Assembly (NCBI GenBank): GCA_002746895.1
Contig: PDRT01000019.1
Coordinates: 1 to 40,322 of the forward strand
Origin: Thiothrix nivea
GTDB taxonomy: Bacteria > Pseudomonadota > Gammaproteobacteria > Thiotrichales > Thiotrichaceae
DNA: 40,322 bases
Direction of reading: 5' to 3'
A program made the translations under genes and the position numbers. Within the stretch, counting starts at the first letter, position 1. Each line of letters begins with the position of its first letter. Positions 15,789 to 23,436 of the stretch are shown here, piece after piece. The notes below the pieces were generated by a model that was given only the letters and a program-made list of their open reading frames with translations, was not told the origin of the DNA and made no database searches.

Positions 15789-16196
15789 CTATTTATCCTC
15801 GGGAGCCTGTATAACACCATAGACCGGCTGGATGGGCGGTTTTTCAATCGGTGGCTTTTCAGGGGGAAGGATAACTCCGTAAACCGGCTGCATGATCGGA
15901 GGCCCCTTATCAACCCCCGGTGGTTGAATAGTGCCGTAAACCGGTTGGGGTGTGGGTTCGGGCAGTGGTCCCGGTTTGGGGTCGGGTTTTGGCCCGAAAC
16001 CCTGTATTTGCTGAATCAGTGACAAAATCAGCTGCAACAGATTTTGCAAAATTGCCGTATTGGGCTTACCCCAAGTACTGTTAAGCTGTTGTGCGGCCTG
16101 GGTTCGATGATTACTTTGCTGATTGGCACCGTCACTGTTGCGCGGCAAAACAGTCTGCTGGCGTGGGGTGGTCGATCCTTGTGTATTAATCGTCAT
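15789..16196 (-). CDS. Candidate RiPP precursor with three Pro-Val-Tyr-Gly repeats
   Basis: The 135-residue peptide has a Gln/Asn-rich leader (1-45), an amphipathic helix (TAILQNLLQLILSLIQQIQG, 47-66), a Pro-rich spacer and a tail holding three copies of QPVYG(T/V)I(Q/L)(P/A)P at residues 84-93, 103-112 and 123-132. Each copy has one Tyr and these are the only tyrosines in the protein; the other aromatics are Trp42 and Phe67. There are no cysteines, ruling out lanthionine- or sactionine-type products. There is no export signal. An AGGAAG site lies 7 nt before the ATG. It lies directly upstream of the radical SAM gene on the same strand, the usual order of precursor and maturase. I do not know this exact peptide family; Pro-rich repeats could instead be a protein-binding tail. 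Confidence 0.75.
   Translation of the reverse strand: MTINTQGSTTPRQQTVLPRNSDGANQQSNHRTQAAQQLNSTWGKPNTAILQNLLQLILSLIQQIQGFGPKPDPKPGPLPEPTPQPVYGTIQPPGVDKGPPIMQPVYGVILPPEKPPIEKPPIQPVYGVIQAPEDK
15801..15947 (-). repeat. Three in-frame repeats encoding Gln-Pro-Val-Tyr-Gly units
   Basis: The repeats start 19 and 20 codons apart. The five residues before position six (QPVYG) are identical in all copies while the linkers differ in length and sequence (GVDKGPPIM versus EKPPIEKPPI). Conservation of only the unit suggests selection on a modification site rather than recent duplication of the whole segment. Confidence 0.85.
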
Positions 16197-16355
16197 GATA
16201 TGTCTTCCTGATGGGGTTGTTCATACCTCCTATTCTTTTAACCACATCGGTTTTTTTACAAGCTTATTACGATTAACGACCCTGTAGCAGCGACACACCG
16301 CAAGGATGGCAATTTTAGGCTGGTGGTTTTACCCTCCAGTCAGATCATCCGGTGA

Positions 16356-17030
16356 TTATGGGTTTAAAAATTCAGCACGGGTATGGATATTTTCCCGGAA
16401 GCAACCGCCCAGTGCTGTGGTGCTGGTCTGTGAGTTAGCATCCATGATCCCGCGTGATTTCACGCAGTAATGCACCGCATCAATACTGACGGCAACATTT
16501 TCAGTGCTCAGCAGTGTTTGTAATGCGACCAGAATCTGTCGGGTCAGACGTTCCTGCACCTGGGGGCGTTGAGCGAAAAAACGCACAATTCGGTTGATTT
16601 TGGACAGGCCGATAATTTTATCGCCGGGGATATAGGCGACCTTGGCTTTGCCGTCAATGGTGACAAAGTGATGTTCACAGGTACTGGTCAGGTCAATATT
16701 GCGCACTTTGACCATTTCCCGCGCACCCATTTTATTTTCAATCAGTGACAGGCGCGGGAAGTGCTGGTAATCCAGCCCGGAAAAAATTTCATGCACATAC
16801 ATTTTGGCAATACGGTGCGGTGTTTCGGCCAGGCTGTCGTCTTTAAGATCCAGCCCCAGAGTGCTGACGACTTCGCCCATTAATGCTTTAATGCGGTCAT
16901 ATTTTTGTTGTGAGTCCAGGCCATTGTCCAGCATCGGTGTTTCAAGACCTTTTTTAATCAACGCCTTCCTGACCAGTTCCGCTTCTGCGCTTAGTGCCAG
17001 TGCAGCTGAGCGGGGTGGATATGTTGACAT
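16356..17030 (-). CDS. folE: GTP cyclohydrolase I
   Basis: FolE opens the imidazole ring of GTP to give 7,8-dihydroneopterin triphosphate, the first step of folate synthesis. The 224-residue protein has the zinc-site CEHHFV motif, the [12 protein letters not shown] context, the [20 protein letters not shown] block, [12 protein letters not shown], and the late HYCVKSRGI that supplies the third zinc ligand. The unusually clear N-terminal helix region matches gammaproteobacterial FolE. It lies upstream of the radical SAM peptide genes on the same strand with a 159-nt gap. That gap is large enough for a separate promoter, so a shared role is not implied. Confidence 0.96.
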   Translation of the reverse strand: MSTYPPRSAALALSAEAELVRKALIKKGLETPMLDNGLDSQQKYDRIKALMGEVVSTLGLDLKDDSLAETPHRIAKMYVHEIFSGLDYQHFPRLSLIENKMGAREMVKVRNIDLTSTCEHHFVTIDGKAKVAYIPGDKIIGLSKINRIVRFFAQRPQVQERLTRQILVALQTLLSTENVAVSIDAVHYCVKSRGIMDANSQTSTTALGGCFRENIHTRAEFLNP

Positions 17031-17203
17031 AATGTTTCTCCATCTGTGTGCCGTATCGCTGATCGACAGGTAATCTTGCAGTGTAAATAGTGATGGCTGG
17101 TGGATGATTTATCAAGGAAAGTTGCCGGATTACAGGGTTTTATCTTTATGCAGAAGCGGTGATGACGGTAAATTGGTTGGTCTTAATGTTTCGGTGTGAA
17201 TAG

Positions 17204-18181
17204 ATGCGGATATTACTTGCGCCCATGGAAGGTGTGGTAGATTACACCATGCGTGATCTGCTAACCCGTATGGGGGGTTTTGACCGCTGTGTGACGGAAT
17301 TTGTGCGCATTACTGAACAGCGCTTACCGGCCCGTGTGTTCCGGCGTTATTGCCCGGAGCTGGATCAGGGCGGCAGGACATCGGCGGGCACGCCGGTATA
17401 TGTGCAATTATTAGGCGGTAATCCGGCTTATATGGCATTGAATGCCCGTAAGGCCGCCGAAGTCGGTGCGCCCGGTATTGACCTGAATTTCGGTTGCCCG
17501 TCGAAAACAGTGAACCGGAATGAGGGTGGCTCTGCGTTACTGCGTGAGCCGCAGCGGGTGCGCGATATTGTGCAGGCGGTGCGTGAAGCGGTGCCTGCGG
17601 ATATTCCGGTGACGGTAAAAATTCGCTTGGGTTTTACCGATGCCGGTGTTCTGGAGGAGATTGCAACGGGTGTGGCGGAGGCCGGAGCAGATGAGCTGTG
17701 TATTCATGCCCGCACGCGGCTGGACGGTTATAAGCCTCCGGCCTATTGGCAGCATATTGCCCCGTTGCACAAAACGCTGGATATTCCGCTGGTGGTGAAT
17801 GGTGAAATCTGGTCGGCAGCCGATGCGCGACAGGCGCAGCTGGACAGTGGGTGTGAGGACATTATGCTCGGCAGAGGCAGTTTGTGTCAGCCGGATCTTG
17901 CCCGTGCAATCCGTGCAGATCAGGCCGGTGATTCCTATACGGCACTGAGTTGGCAGGAAGTGCGTGAGCTGATAATCAGTTATCTTCCAGCACTGGACAA
18001 TGGTAATCCAAAATTCGCCCCCAACCGGATAAAGCAGTGGCTGAATTACCTGCGTCGCGAATATCCTGAGGCAGAGGCGCTGTTTCAGCATGTGAAACGC
18101 CTGAAAACACGGGATGATATTAAATACAGCCTGCAACATTGGCAGGCCAAACAAGGAGTAATGGATGAGTCAGTCGGATAA
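17204..18181 (+). CDS. dusC: tRNA-dihydrouridine(16) synthase
   Basis: DusC reduces uridine 16 in the tRNA D-loop using FMN and NADPH. The 325-residue protein starts MRILLAPMEGVVDYTMRDLL, typical of DusC. It contains GIDLNFGCPSKTVNRNEGGS with the catalytic Cys, VTVKIRLGF, LCIHARTRLDGYKP and VNGEIWSAADARQ. The C-terminal helical domain includes NRIKQWLNYLRREYPEAEAL, which in the E. coli protein distinguishes DusC from DusA and DusB. The 3' end overlaps the cobO start by 17 nt, so the two are translationally linked although their functions differ. Confidence 0.95.
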   Translation: MRILLAPMEGVVDYTMRDLLTRMGGFDRCVTEFVRITEQRLPARVFRRYCPELDQGGRTSAGTPVYVQLLGGNPAYMALNARKAAEVGAPGIDLNFGCPSKTVNRNEGGSALLREPQRVRDIVQAVREAVPADIPVTVKIRLGFTDAGVLEEIATGVAEAGADELCIHARTRLDGYKPPAYWQHIAPLHKTLDIPLVVNGEIWSAADARQAQLDSGCEDIMLGRGSLCQPDLARAIRADQAGDSYTALSWQEVRELIISYLPALDNGNPKFAPNRIKQWLNYLRREYPEAEALFQHVKRLKTRDDIKYSLQHWQAKQGVMDESVG

Positions 18182-18797
18182 GCAGGAACAAACGCTGGAT
18201 ACGGCAAAAAACCAGCGGCATAAGGAACGGATGCAGCGCAAAAAGGAAATTATTGATACCTATATTGCCAGTGCCGATCAGGAAAAAGGTCTGCTAATTG
18301 TGCTGACCGGTAATGGCAAGGGCAAGTCCAGTTCTGCCTTCGGTATGGTGGCTCGCTCCGTCGGGCATGGGATGAAAGTCGGAGTGTGTCAGTTCCTGAA
18401 AAGCCGTACCGATACGGGTGAGGAGGCTTTTTTCAGTAAGCTGGATCAGGTGGAATGGCATGTACTGGGTGATGGTTTTACCTGGGATACGCAGGATCGG
18501 GCGCAGGATATTGCCACTTCCGAACGCGGCTGGTTAATTGCGGAGAAAATGCTGGCTGATCCGTCTTATGATGTGGTAGTGCTGGATGAGCTGACTTATC
18601 TGCTGAGCTATAAATACCTGGATCAGGATAAGGTGCTGGATGCGTTACAGAACCGTCCAGCCATGCAGCATGTCATTGTGACCGGACGGGCAGCGACTGC
18701 CGAGTTGTGTGATATGGCGGATACGGTGTCCGAGATTCGCGATATTAAGCATGCCTACAAAGCGGGGATACAGGCACAGCAAGGGGTTGATTTTTAA
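18165..18797 (+). CDS. cobO: Cob(I)alamin (corrinoid) adenosyltransferase, CobO/BtuR type
   Basis: The enzyme transfers the adenosyl group of ATP to cob(I)alamin or cob(I)yrinic acid diamide to form coenzyme B12. The 210-residue protein has the N-terminal QRHKERMQRKKEIID helix, a P-loop GNGKGKSSSAFG, the VGVCQFLK strand, and VVVLDELTYLL. It ends with VTGRAATAELCDMADTVSEI, all typical of the CobA/CobO/BtuR family. A good AAGGAG site lies before ATG 18165 inside the end of dusC. No other cobalamin genes are in the window, so it may serve salvage of imported corrinoids. Confidence 0.95.
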   Translation: MSQSDKQEQTLDTAKNQRHKERMQRKKEIIDTYIASADQEKGLLIVLTGNGKGKSSSAFGMVARSVGHGMKVGVCQFLKSRTDTGEEAFFSKLDQVEWHVLGDGFTWDTQDRAQDIATSERGWLIAEKMLADPSYDVVVLDELTYLLSYKYLDQDKVLDALQNRPAMQHVIVTGRAATAELCDMADTVSEIRDIKHAYKAGIQAQQGVDF

Positions 18798-18828
18798 AAA
18801 ATAATAACCGAATGATCGGTGGTATAAT

Positions 18829-19458
18829 TTATAAATACTCGCGTATTTTCGCGGCCAGCTCAGTGGGTGTTGCTCCATGCTGTACTTTTGCTTTCAGCGC
18901 CCCCTGCTGGTCTACCACATAAATCACCGAAGAGTGATCCATCGTATACGGCATGGAAGATTCCGGCGTTTCCACCTTGCGGTATATTGCCCCGTACTGC
19001 TTGGCGACATGTGCAATGTCTGCCGGTGTTCCGCTCAGGCCATGAAAATTCGGGTGAAAATACTGCGCGTACTGCTCAATCCGTTGTGGCGTATCCCGCT
19101 CCGGATCAACGGTAATAAACAAACCCTGCACCTGCGCCTGTTCCGCTGCACCCAGCTCCGCCATAGCCGCTTTCATCGTGCCTAGCGAGGTCGGGCAAAC
19201 ATCCGGACAGGAAGTAAAACCAAAATAAATCAGCACCAGCTTACCCCGATAATCCGGCAGCCCGGACTTGCCCCAGGTCGCATCCAGTTCGAAATCACCG
19301 CCATAGGCTTCTACGCCGGCAGGTGAGACCGGGGTCTCACTGCGCCATTGTTGCATGGTCCAAGCCAGCACGATGCCCGCCGCAAATGCCGCCAGAATGA
19401 CTAAACTGTAGGTCAGGTAACGGGTTCTGGATGATTTTTTTTCAGCTGGAGTCGTCAT
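18829..19458 (-). CDS. SCO1/SenC-family copper chaperone
   Basis: The 209-residue protein has an N-terminal membrane anchor (YSLVILAAFAAGIVLAW) and a thioredoxin-fold periplasmic domain. The copper-site cysteines are in FGFTSCPDVCPTSLG (CxxxC) and the third ligand His is in TMDHSSVIYVVD. SCO proteins deliver copper to or reduce the CuA site of cytochrome c oxidase, and some act in redox defence. No oxidase genes lie next to it in this window. It is convergent with cobO and divergent from gshA with a 202-nt gap. Confidence 0.93.
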   Translation of the reverse strand: MTTPAEKKSSRTRYLTYSLVILAAFAAGIVLAWTMQQWRSETPVSPAGVEAYGGDFELDATWGKSGLPDYRGKLVLIYFGFTSCPDVCPTSLGTMKAAMAELGAAEQAQVQGLFITVDPERDTPQRIEQYAQYFHPNFHGLSGTPADIAHVAKQYGAIYRKVETPESSMPYTMDHSSVIYVVDQQGALKAKVQHGATPTELAAKIREYL

Positions 19459-19563
19459 AATCTTTCTCGGTCATTACTACGAACACAAGTTGCAGTGTAT
19501 CACTTTAGATTACAACATTAGACCCTAATCAAAATTAAGCAGTAGCCAAACTTATCAAAGACT

Positions 19564-19583
19564 TGTATTTTTTCTGAAATACA
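19564..19583. repeat. Inverted repeat in the SCO1-gshA divergent region
   Basis: TGTATTT (19564-19570) and AAATACA (19577-19583) form perfect 7-nt arms with a 6-nt spacer, about 80 nt before gshA. It is operator-like, but the protein that may bind is unknown. Confidence 0.35.
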
Positions 19584-19660
19584 TACCTCTACATTTCCCC
19601 CCCGATTCATGCTCTAATCGCGTGTCTGAATGACAGCAGCCACAAACAGGAGCAGGACGC

Positions 19661-21256
19661 ATGGCCGCACAATTACAGCAACGTTTGCAGCGTATCGAAA
19701 CGGATAACTTATACAATTTTCTGCGTGAATCCCGCACCGGTCTGGAGAAGGAAAGTCTGCGCGTCAATCCGGATGGCTATATTTCCCAGACCGCACATCC
19801 GGCTGAATTCGGTGCGGCGCTGACTCATCCGTGGATCACCACCGATTACGCCGAATCCCTGCTGGAACTGATTACCCCGCCACAAAAACGGGCAACCGCT
19901 GCACTGGATTTTCTGCTGGATGTGGAAACCTTTGTCTATCAGCAGCTACAGAACGATGAACTGCTGTGGACAACCAGTATGCCCTGTATTATCGGTGGTG
20001 AGGATGACATCCGTATCGCCGAATATGGCAGCTCCAACGCTGGGCGCATGAAACACATTTATCGGCAGGGACTGGCCCGGCGCTACGGTAAAATCATGCA
20101 GGTGATTGCCGGGGTACACTTTAATTATTCCATTGCTGAAACTTTCTGGCCGATCTGGCACCAGTTCGAGGCGGAGCCACAGCTGAGCCTGCGCGAATTC
20201 CGTGACCAGCGTTACATGGGCCAGATTCGTAATTTGCAGCATTTCGGCTGGCTGATTATTTATTTGTTTGGAGCTTCCCCGGCTATCTGCCAGAGCTTTC
20301 TGAACGGCAAGGCACCTTCCGAAACCATGAGGTCATTCAACCATCGTACGGTGTATGAGCCTTACGGCACGTCATTGCGTATGGGCAATATCGGTTATAC
20401 CAACAGCAAAGAACACGAAACCGGCATTCATGTCTGCTACGACAGTGTGGACAGTTATACTCGCAGTCTGCGCTGTGCGATTAACAAGCCGTTTGCGGAT
20501 TATGAAAAAATCGGTGTCAAGGTCGGCGGTGAATACCGCCAGTTGAATGCCAATATTTTGCAGATTGAAAATGAGTATTACAGCACCGTTCGCCCCAAAC
20601 AAATCCTGCAAGGTTTCGAAAAACCGGTTGATGCCCTGGCAGAACGTGGCATCCGTTATGTCGAGCTGCGTTCGGTGGATGTCAATGCTTTCCATCCGGC
20701 GGGTCTGACTAAAAATCAGTTATCCTTCCTTGAAGTGTTCATGCATTTCTGTCTGCTGCAAGACAGTGATTTACTGTGTGGTGATGCGAAAAAAGCGATC
20801 GACCACAATCACTATCTGGTTGCGCATCGCGGACGTGATCCGGAGCTGAAATTGGATCGCCGGGGTGAACCGGTATTATTGAAAGACTGGGCACTGGATC
20901 TGTTACAGGCAATGCAACCCGTCGCCGCCACGCTGGATAAAGCCCATGAAAGCCAGCGTTATGCTGCCGCTGTCGACAGGCAACTGGAGATGGTGCAAAA
21001 CCCCGGTCTCACCCCGTCAGCCAGAGTGCTGGATGAAATGACCCGTCGAGGCCGGGAAGACTTTTTCACCTTCGCCCAACGCAAGTCACAGGAACACCGC
21101 GAATACTTTTTGCAACGCGTATTGAGTGATGAGCGGCAAAAACAGTTCGAGGATATGGCCCGCACCTCCATCGCCGAACAACAGCAAATCGAGGCGGCGG
21201 ATGAGATTGATTTCGATACCTTTCTGACGCGTTATTTTGAAGGCGGACTGGATTAA
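19661..21256 (+). CDS. gshA: Glutamate-cysteine ligase
   Basis: GshA joins glutamate and cysteine in the ATP-dependent first step of glutathione synthesis. The 531-residue protein is close in length to the proteobacterial (E. coli type) enzyme and has GLEKESLRV, FGAALTHPWITTDYAESLLE, ELITPPQ, MPCIIGGEDDIRIAEYGSSN, GKIMQVIAGVHFNYSI and the RSFNHRT block. YVELRSVDVNAFHPAGL holds active-site residues. An AGGAG site precedes the ATG by 8 nt. gshB is not in the window. Confidence 0.96.
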   Translation: MAAQLQQRLQRIETDNLYNFLRESRTGLEKESLRVNPDGYISQTAHPAEFGAALTHPWITTDYAESLLELITPPQKRATAALDFLLDVETFVYQQLQNDELLWTTSMPCIIGGEDDIRIAEYGSSNAGRMKHIYRQGLARRYGKIMQVIAGVHFNYSIAETFWPIWHQFEAEPQLSLREFRDQRYMGQIRNLQHFGWLIIYLFGASPAICQSFLNGKAPSETMRSFNHRTVYEPYGTSLRMGNIGYTNSKEHETGIHVCYDSVDSYTRSLRCAINKPFADYEKIGVKVGGEYRQLNANILQIENEYYSTVRPKQILQGFEKPVDALAERGIRYVELRSVDVNAFHPAGLTKNQLSFLEVFMHFCLLQDSDLLCGDAKKAIDHNHYLVAHRGRDPELKLDRRGEPVLLKDWALDLLQAMQPVAATLDKAHESQRYAAAVDRQLEMVQNPGLTPSARVLDEMTRRGREDFFTFAQRKSQEHREYFLQRVLSDERQKQFEDMARTSIAEQQQIEAADEIDFDTFLTRYFEGGLD

Positions 21257-21277
21257 ATGTCGTCCGCACGAATATGA

Positions 21278-21940
21278 TCAATGACTGCGCTGCTGTGCAA
21301 TTACCACCAGCGTATCCACTCCAACACGATTATACAAATCAATCACATCCCGATTTGCCATGCGGATACAGCCATGCGAGGCGGGCTGCCCCAAGCGGCC
21401 TTCCTCATCGGTGCCGTGAATATAAATATAGCGTTCAAAGGAATCGACATTGCCACCCTTGTTGCGGCCCGGTTCCAGTCCGTCCAGCCATAGAATCCGC
21501 GTGGTCACATGATCAGCATGACTGCGAGCTCCCGGTTCGGTGAGAATTTTGGCGATACGTCCGGTATTGCGCCGGGCCTTAAAAATCGTACCAAGAGCCG
21601 CACCATCGCCAAAGCGTTTTTTAATCCGGTGCACACCCAGCGGGGTTTTATTACTGCCCTTGCGACTGCCCAGCCCGGCCTCACTGGTGGAAATCACCCA
21701 GTTCCGTACCACCTGGCCGTGTTCAATTAACATCAGACGCTGGATAGTGGCATCAATCAGCACCACCTGATCTGTCGAATAGACGGGAAAATGTTCTGCC
21801 AACTGGCGCAATAAACCATCAACCGGTGGGTGATCGGGTTGCGTCTCCCCGGCCTGTGCCGTCACCGATAAACCACTAATCGCAATCGCAAATATCAATA
21901 GCCATTGAGTCACGTTCCTGAGCAGATTTTCTTTGATCAT
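21278..21940 (-). CDS. L,D-transpeptidase (YkuD family), secreted
   Basis: The protein has a signal peptide ([20 protein letters not shown], cut near AQAGE) and a YkuD catalytic domain. The active-site signature is complete: [23 protein letters not shown], with catalytic His, Ser-His-Gly and Cys. Upstream is the [20 protein letters not shown] strand pair typical of the fold. These enzymes form 3-3 peptidoglycan crosslinks or attach lipoproteins to the wall. The frame could begin 26 codons earlier, but the chosen ATG places the signal peptide at the N-terminus. Even so, the gene overlaps the end of purF by 65 nt. Confidence 0.9.
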   Translation of the reverse strand: MIKENLLRNVTQWLLIFAIAISGLSVTAQAGETQPDHPPVDGLLRQLAEHFPVYSTDQVVLIDATIQRLMLIEHGQVVRNWVISTSEAGLGSRKGSNKTPLGVHRIKKRFGDGAALGTIFKARRNTGRIAKILTEPGARSHADHVTTRILWLDGLEPGRNKGGNVDSFERYIYIHGTDEEGRLGQPASHGCIRMANRDVIDLYNRVGVDTLVVIAQQRSH

Positions 21941-23381
21941 TTCTGAGTGCTTCCAGTTCTTTAAAATAGTTATTATCTTCACCAGTCGCATAATCCCCCG
22001 TGAATACCGAGCAATCAAAATGCTCCAGACGCGGATTACCCTGTTGTACCGCTGCTTTCAGATCCTCCAGCGCCAGATAAAACAGCCCATCCACCCCCAG
22101 TGCATTGGCTACCTCCTGTTCCGTGCGTCCGTGGGCAATCAGCTCACTGGCCGCCGGCATATCAATACCATAGATATTCGGATAGCGAATCGGCGGTGAA
22201 GCCGAGGCAAAGTACACCCGTCTTGCACCGGAATCACGTGCCATCTGCACAATCTCTTCCGAAGTAGTACCTCGTACGATGGAGTCATCCACCAGCAATA
22301 CATTCTTGTTTTTAAACTCAATGTCCAGCGGATTCAGTTTCTGGCGCACTGATTTTTTACGCTGCTTCTGGCCCGGCATAATGAAGGTACGACCGATATA
22401 ACGGTTTTTCATAAAACCTTCCCGGTAGGGGACATTCAACGTATAGGCCAGTTCCAGTGCCGAGGTACGACTGGTATCCGGAATCGGCATTACCACGTCA
22501 ATGTCATGCTCTGGCCAGCGTTTCTGAATACTTTCCGCCAGCAAATGCCCCATGCGCATCCTTGCCTTGTGTACAAAGACATTGTCGATCACCGAATCCG
22601 GGCGGGCAAAGTAGACATATTCAAAAATACAGGTGTTATAACGCGGATGATCACTGCACTGACGGGTGAATACCTTGCCGTCAATCGTCATATAAATAGC
22701 TTCACCCGGCTCAATATCACGCACCAGCCGGTAACCTTGTGCACTAAGTGCGGCACTTTCGGAGGCCAGCATGAATTCCTTGCCTTTGCCAGTATCACGC
22801 ACACCATATACCAGTGGCCGGATACCATTCGGATCACGAAAGCCCAGCACACCGTCACGAGTCAGCATTGCCACCACCGCATAAGCCCCGGTACAACGTT
22901 TATGCACCCCACGTACGGCTGCGAAAATATCATCCGGTGTTACCCGCATGGCATCCTGGCGGTGTAATTCCTGTGCGAATACATTCAGCAGAATTTCAGA
23001 ATCAGAATTGGTATTAATCTGGCGGCGATCCTGCCGATAGAGTTCTTTGCGTAATTTCTCTGCGTTAGTCAGATTGCCGTTGTGGGCCAGTGAAATGCCG
23101 TAGGGACTATTGACATAGAAGGGTTGGGCTTCGGCGGATGACGATGAACCGGCGGTTGGATAGCGCACATGACCGATGCCGACATTGCCCTGCAATCGGT
23201 GCATATGCCGCTCCAGAAAAACCTCTTTTACCAGACCGTTGCCACGACGCAGGTACAGTCTGCGCCCGTCACTGGTGACGATGCCCGCTGCATCCTGCCC
23301 CCTGTGCTGCAAAACGGTCAGTCCGTCATAAAGTGCCTGATTAACCGGCCCCTGACCTACAATCCCGATAATTCCGCACAT
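21876..23381 (-). CDS. purF: Amidophosphoribosyltransferase
   Basis: PurF makes 5-phosphoribosylamine from PRPP and glutamine, the committed step of purine synthesis. The 501-residue protein starts [20 protein letters not shown], with Cys2 the glutaminase nucleophile. It contains [15 protein letters not shown] and the PRPP loop [20 protein letters not shown]. The C-terminal block [19 protein letters not shown] matches the proteobacterial enzyme. The usual cvpA-purF neighbourhood is interrupted by an AAA-like/PD-(D/E)XK gene. Only about 55 nt lie between that gene and purF. Confidence 0.97.
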   Translation of the reverse strand: MCGIIGIVGQGPVNQALYDGLTVLQHRGQDAAGIVTSDGRRLYLRRGNGLVKEVFLERHMHRLQGNVGIGHVRYPTAGSSSSAEAQPFYVNSPYGISLAHNGNLTNAEKLRKELYRQDRRQINTNSDSEILLNVFAQELHRQDAMRVTPDDIFAAVRGVHKRCTGAYAVVAMLTRDGVLGFRDPNGIRPLVYGVRDTGKGKEFMLASESAALSAQGYRLVRDIEPGEAIYMTIDGKVFTRQCSDHPRYNTCIFEYVYFARPDSVIDNVFVHKARMRMGHLLAESIQKRWPEHDIDVVMPIPDTSRTSALELAYTLNVPYREGFMKNRYIGRTFIMPGQKQRKKSVRQKLNPLDIEFKNKNVLLVDDSIVRGTTSEEIVQMARDSGARRVYFASASPPIRYPNIYGIDMPAASELIAHGRTEQEVANALGVDGLFYLALEDLKAAVQQGNPRLEHFDCSVFTGDYATGEDNNYFKELEALRNDQRKSAQERDSMAIDICDCD

Positions 23382-23436
23382 AATTCATCAACCACATGGT
23401 AAAAAAATGCATTCTACCCTTACCGAAACAAAACGG

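Noticed and set aside
15789..16196. Reading the Pro-rich peptide as a lanthipeptide, sactipeptide or TonB-like protein
   Set aside because: It has no Cys for thioether formation and no membrane helix at the N-terminus as TonB would have; the neighbouring radical SAM gene and repeated Tyr-Gly favour a maturase substrate.
18807..18820. Hairpin ACCGA/TCGGT between cobO and the SCO1 gene
   Set aside because: The stem is only 5 bp and no T-run follows on either strand, so it does not qualify as a terminator.
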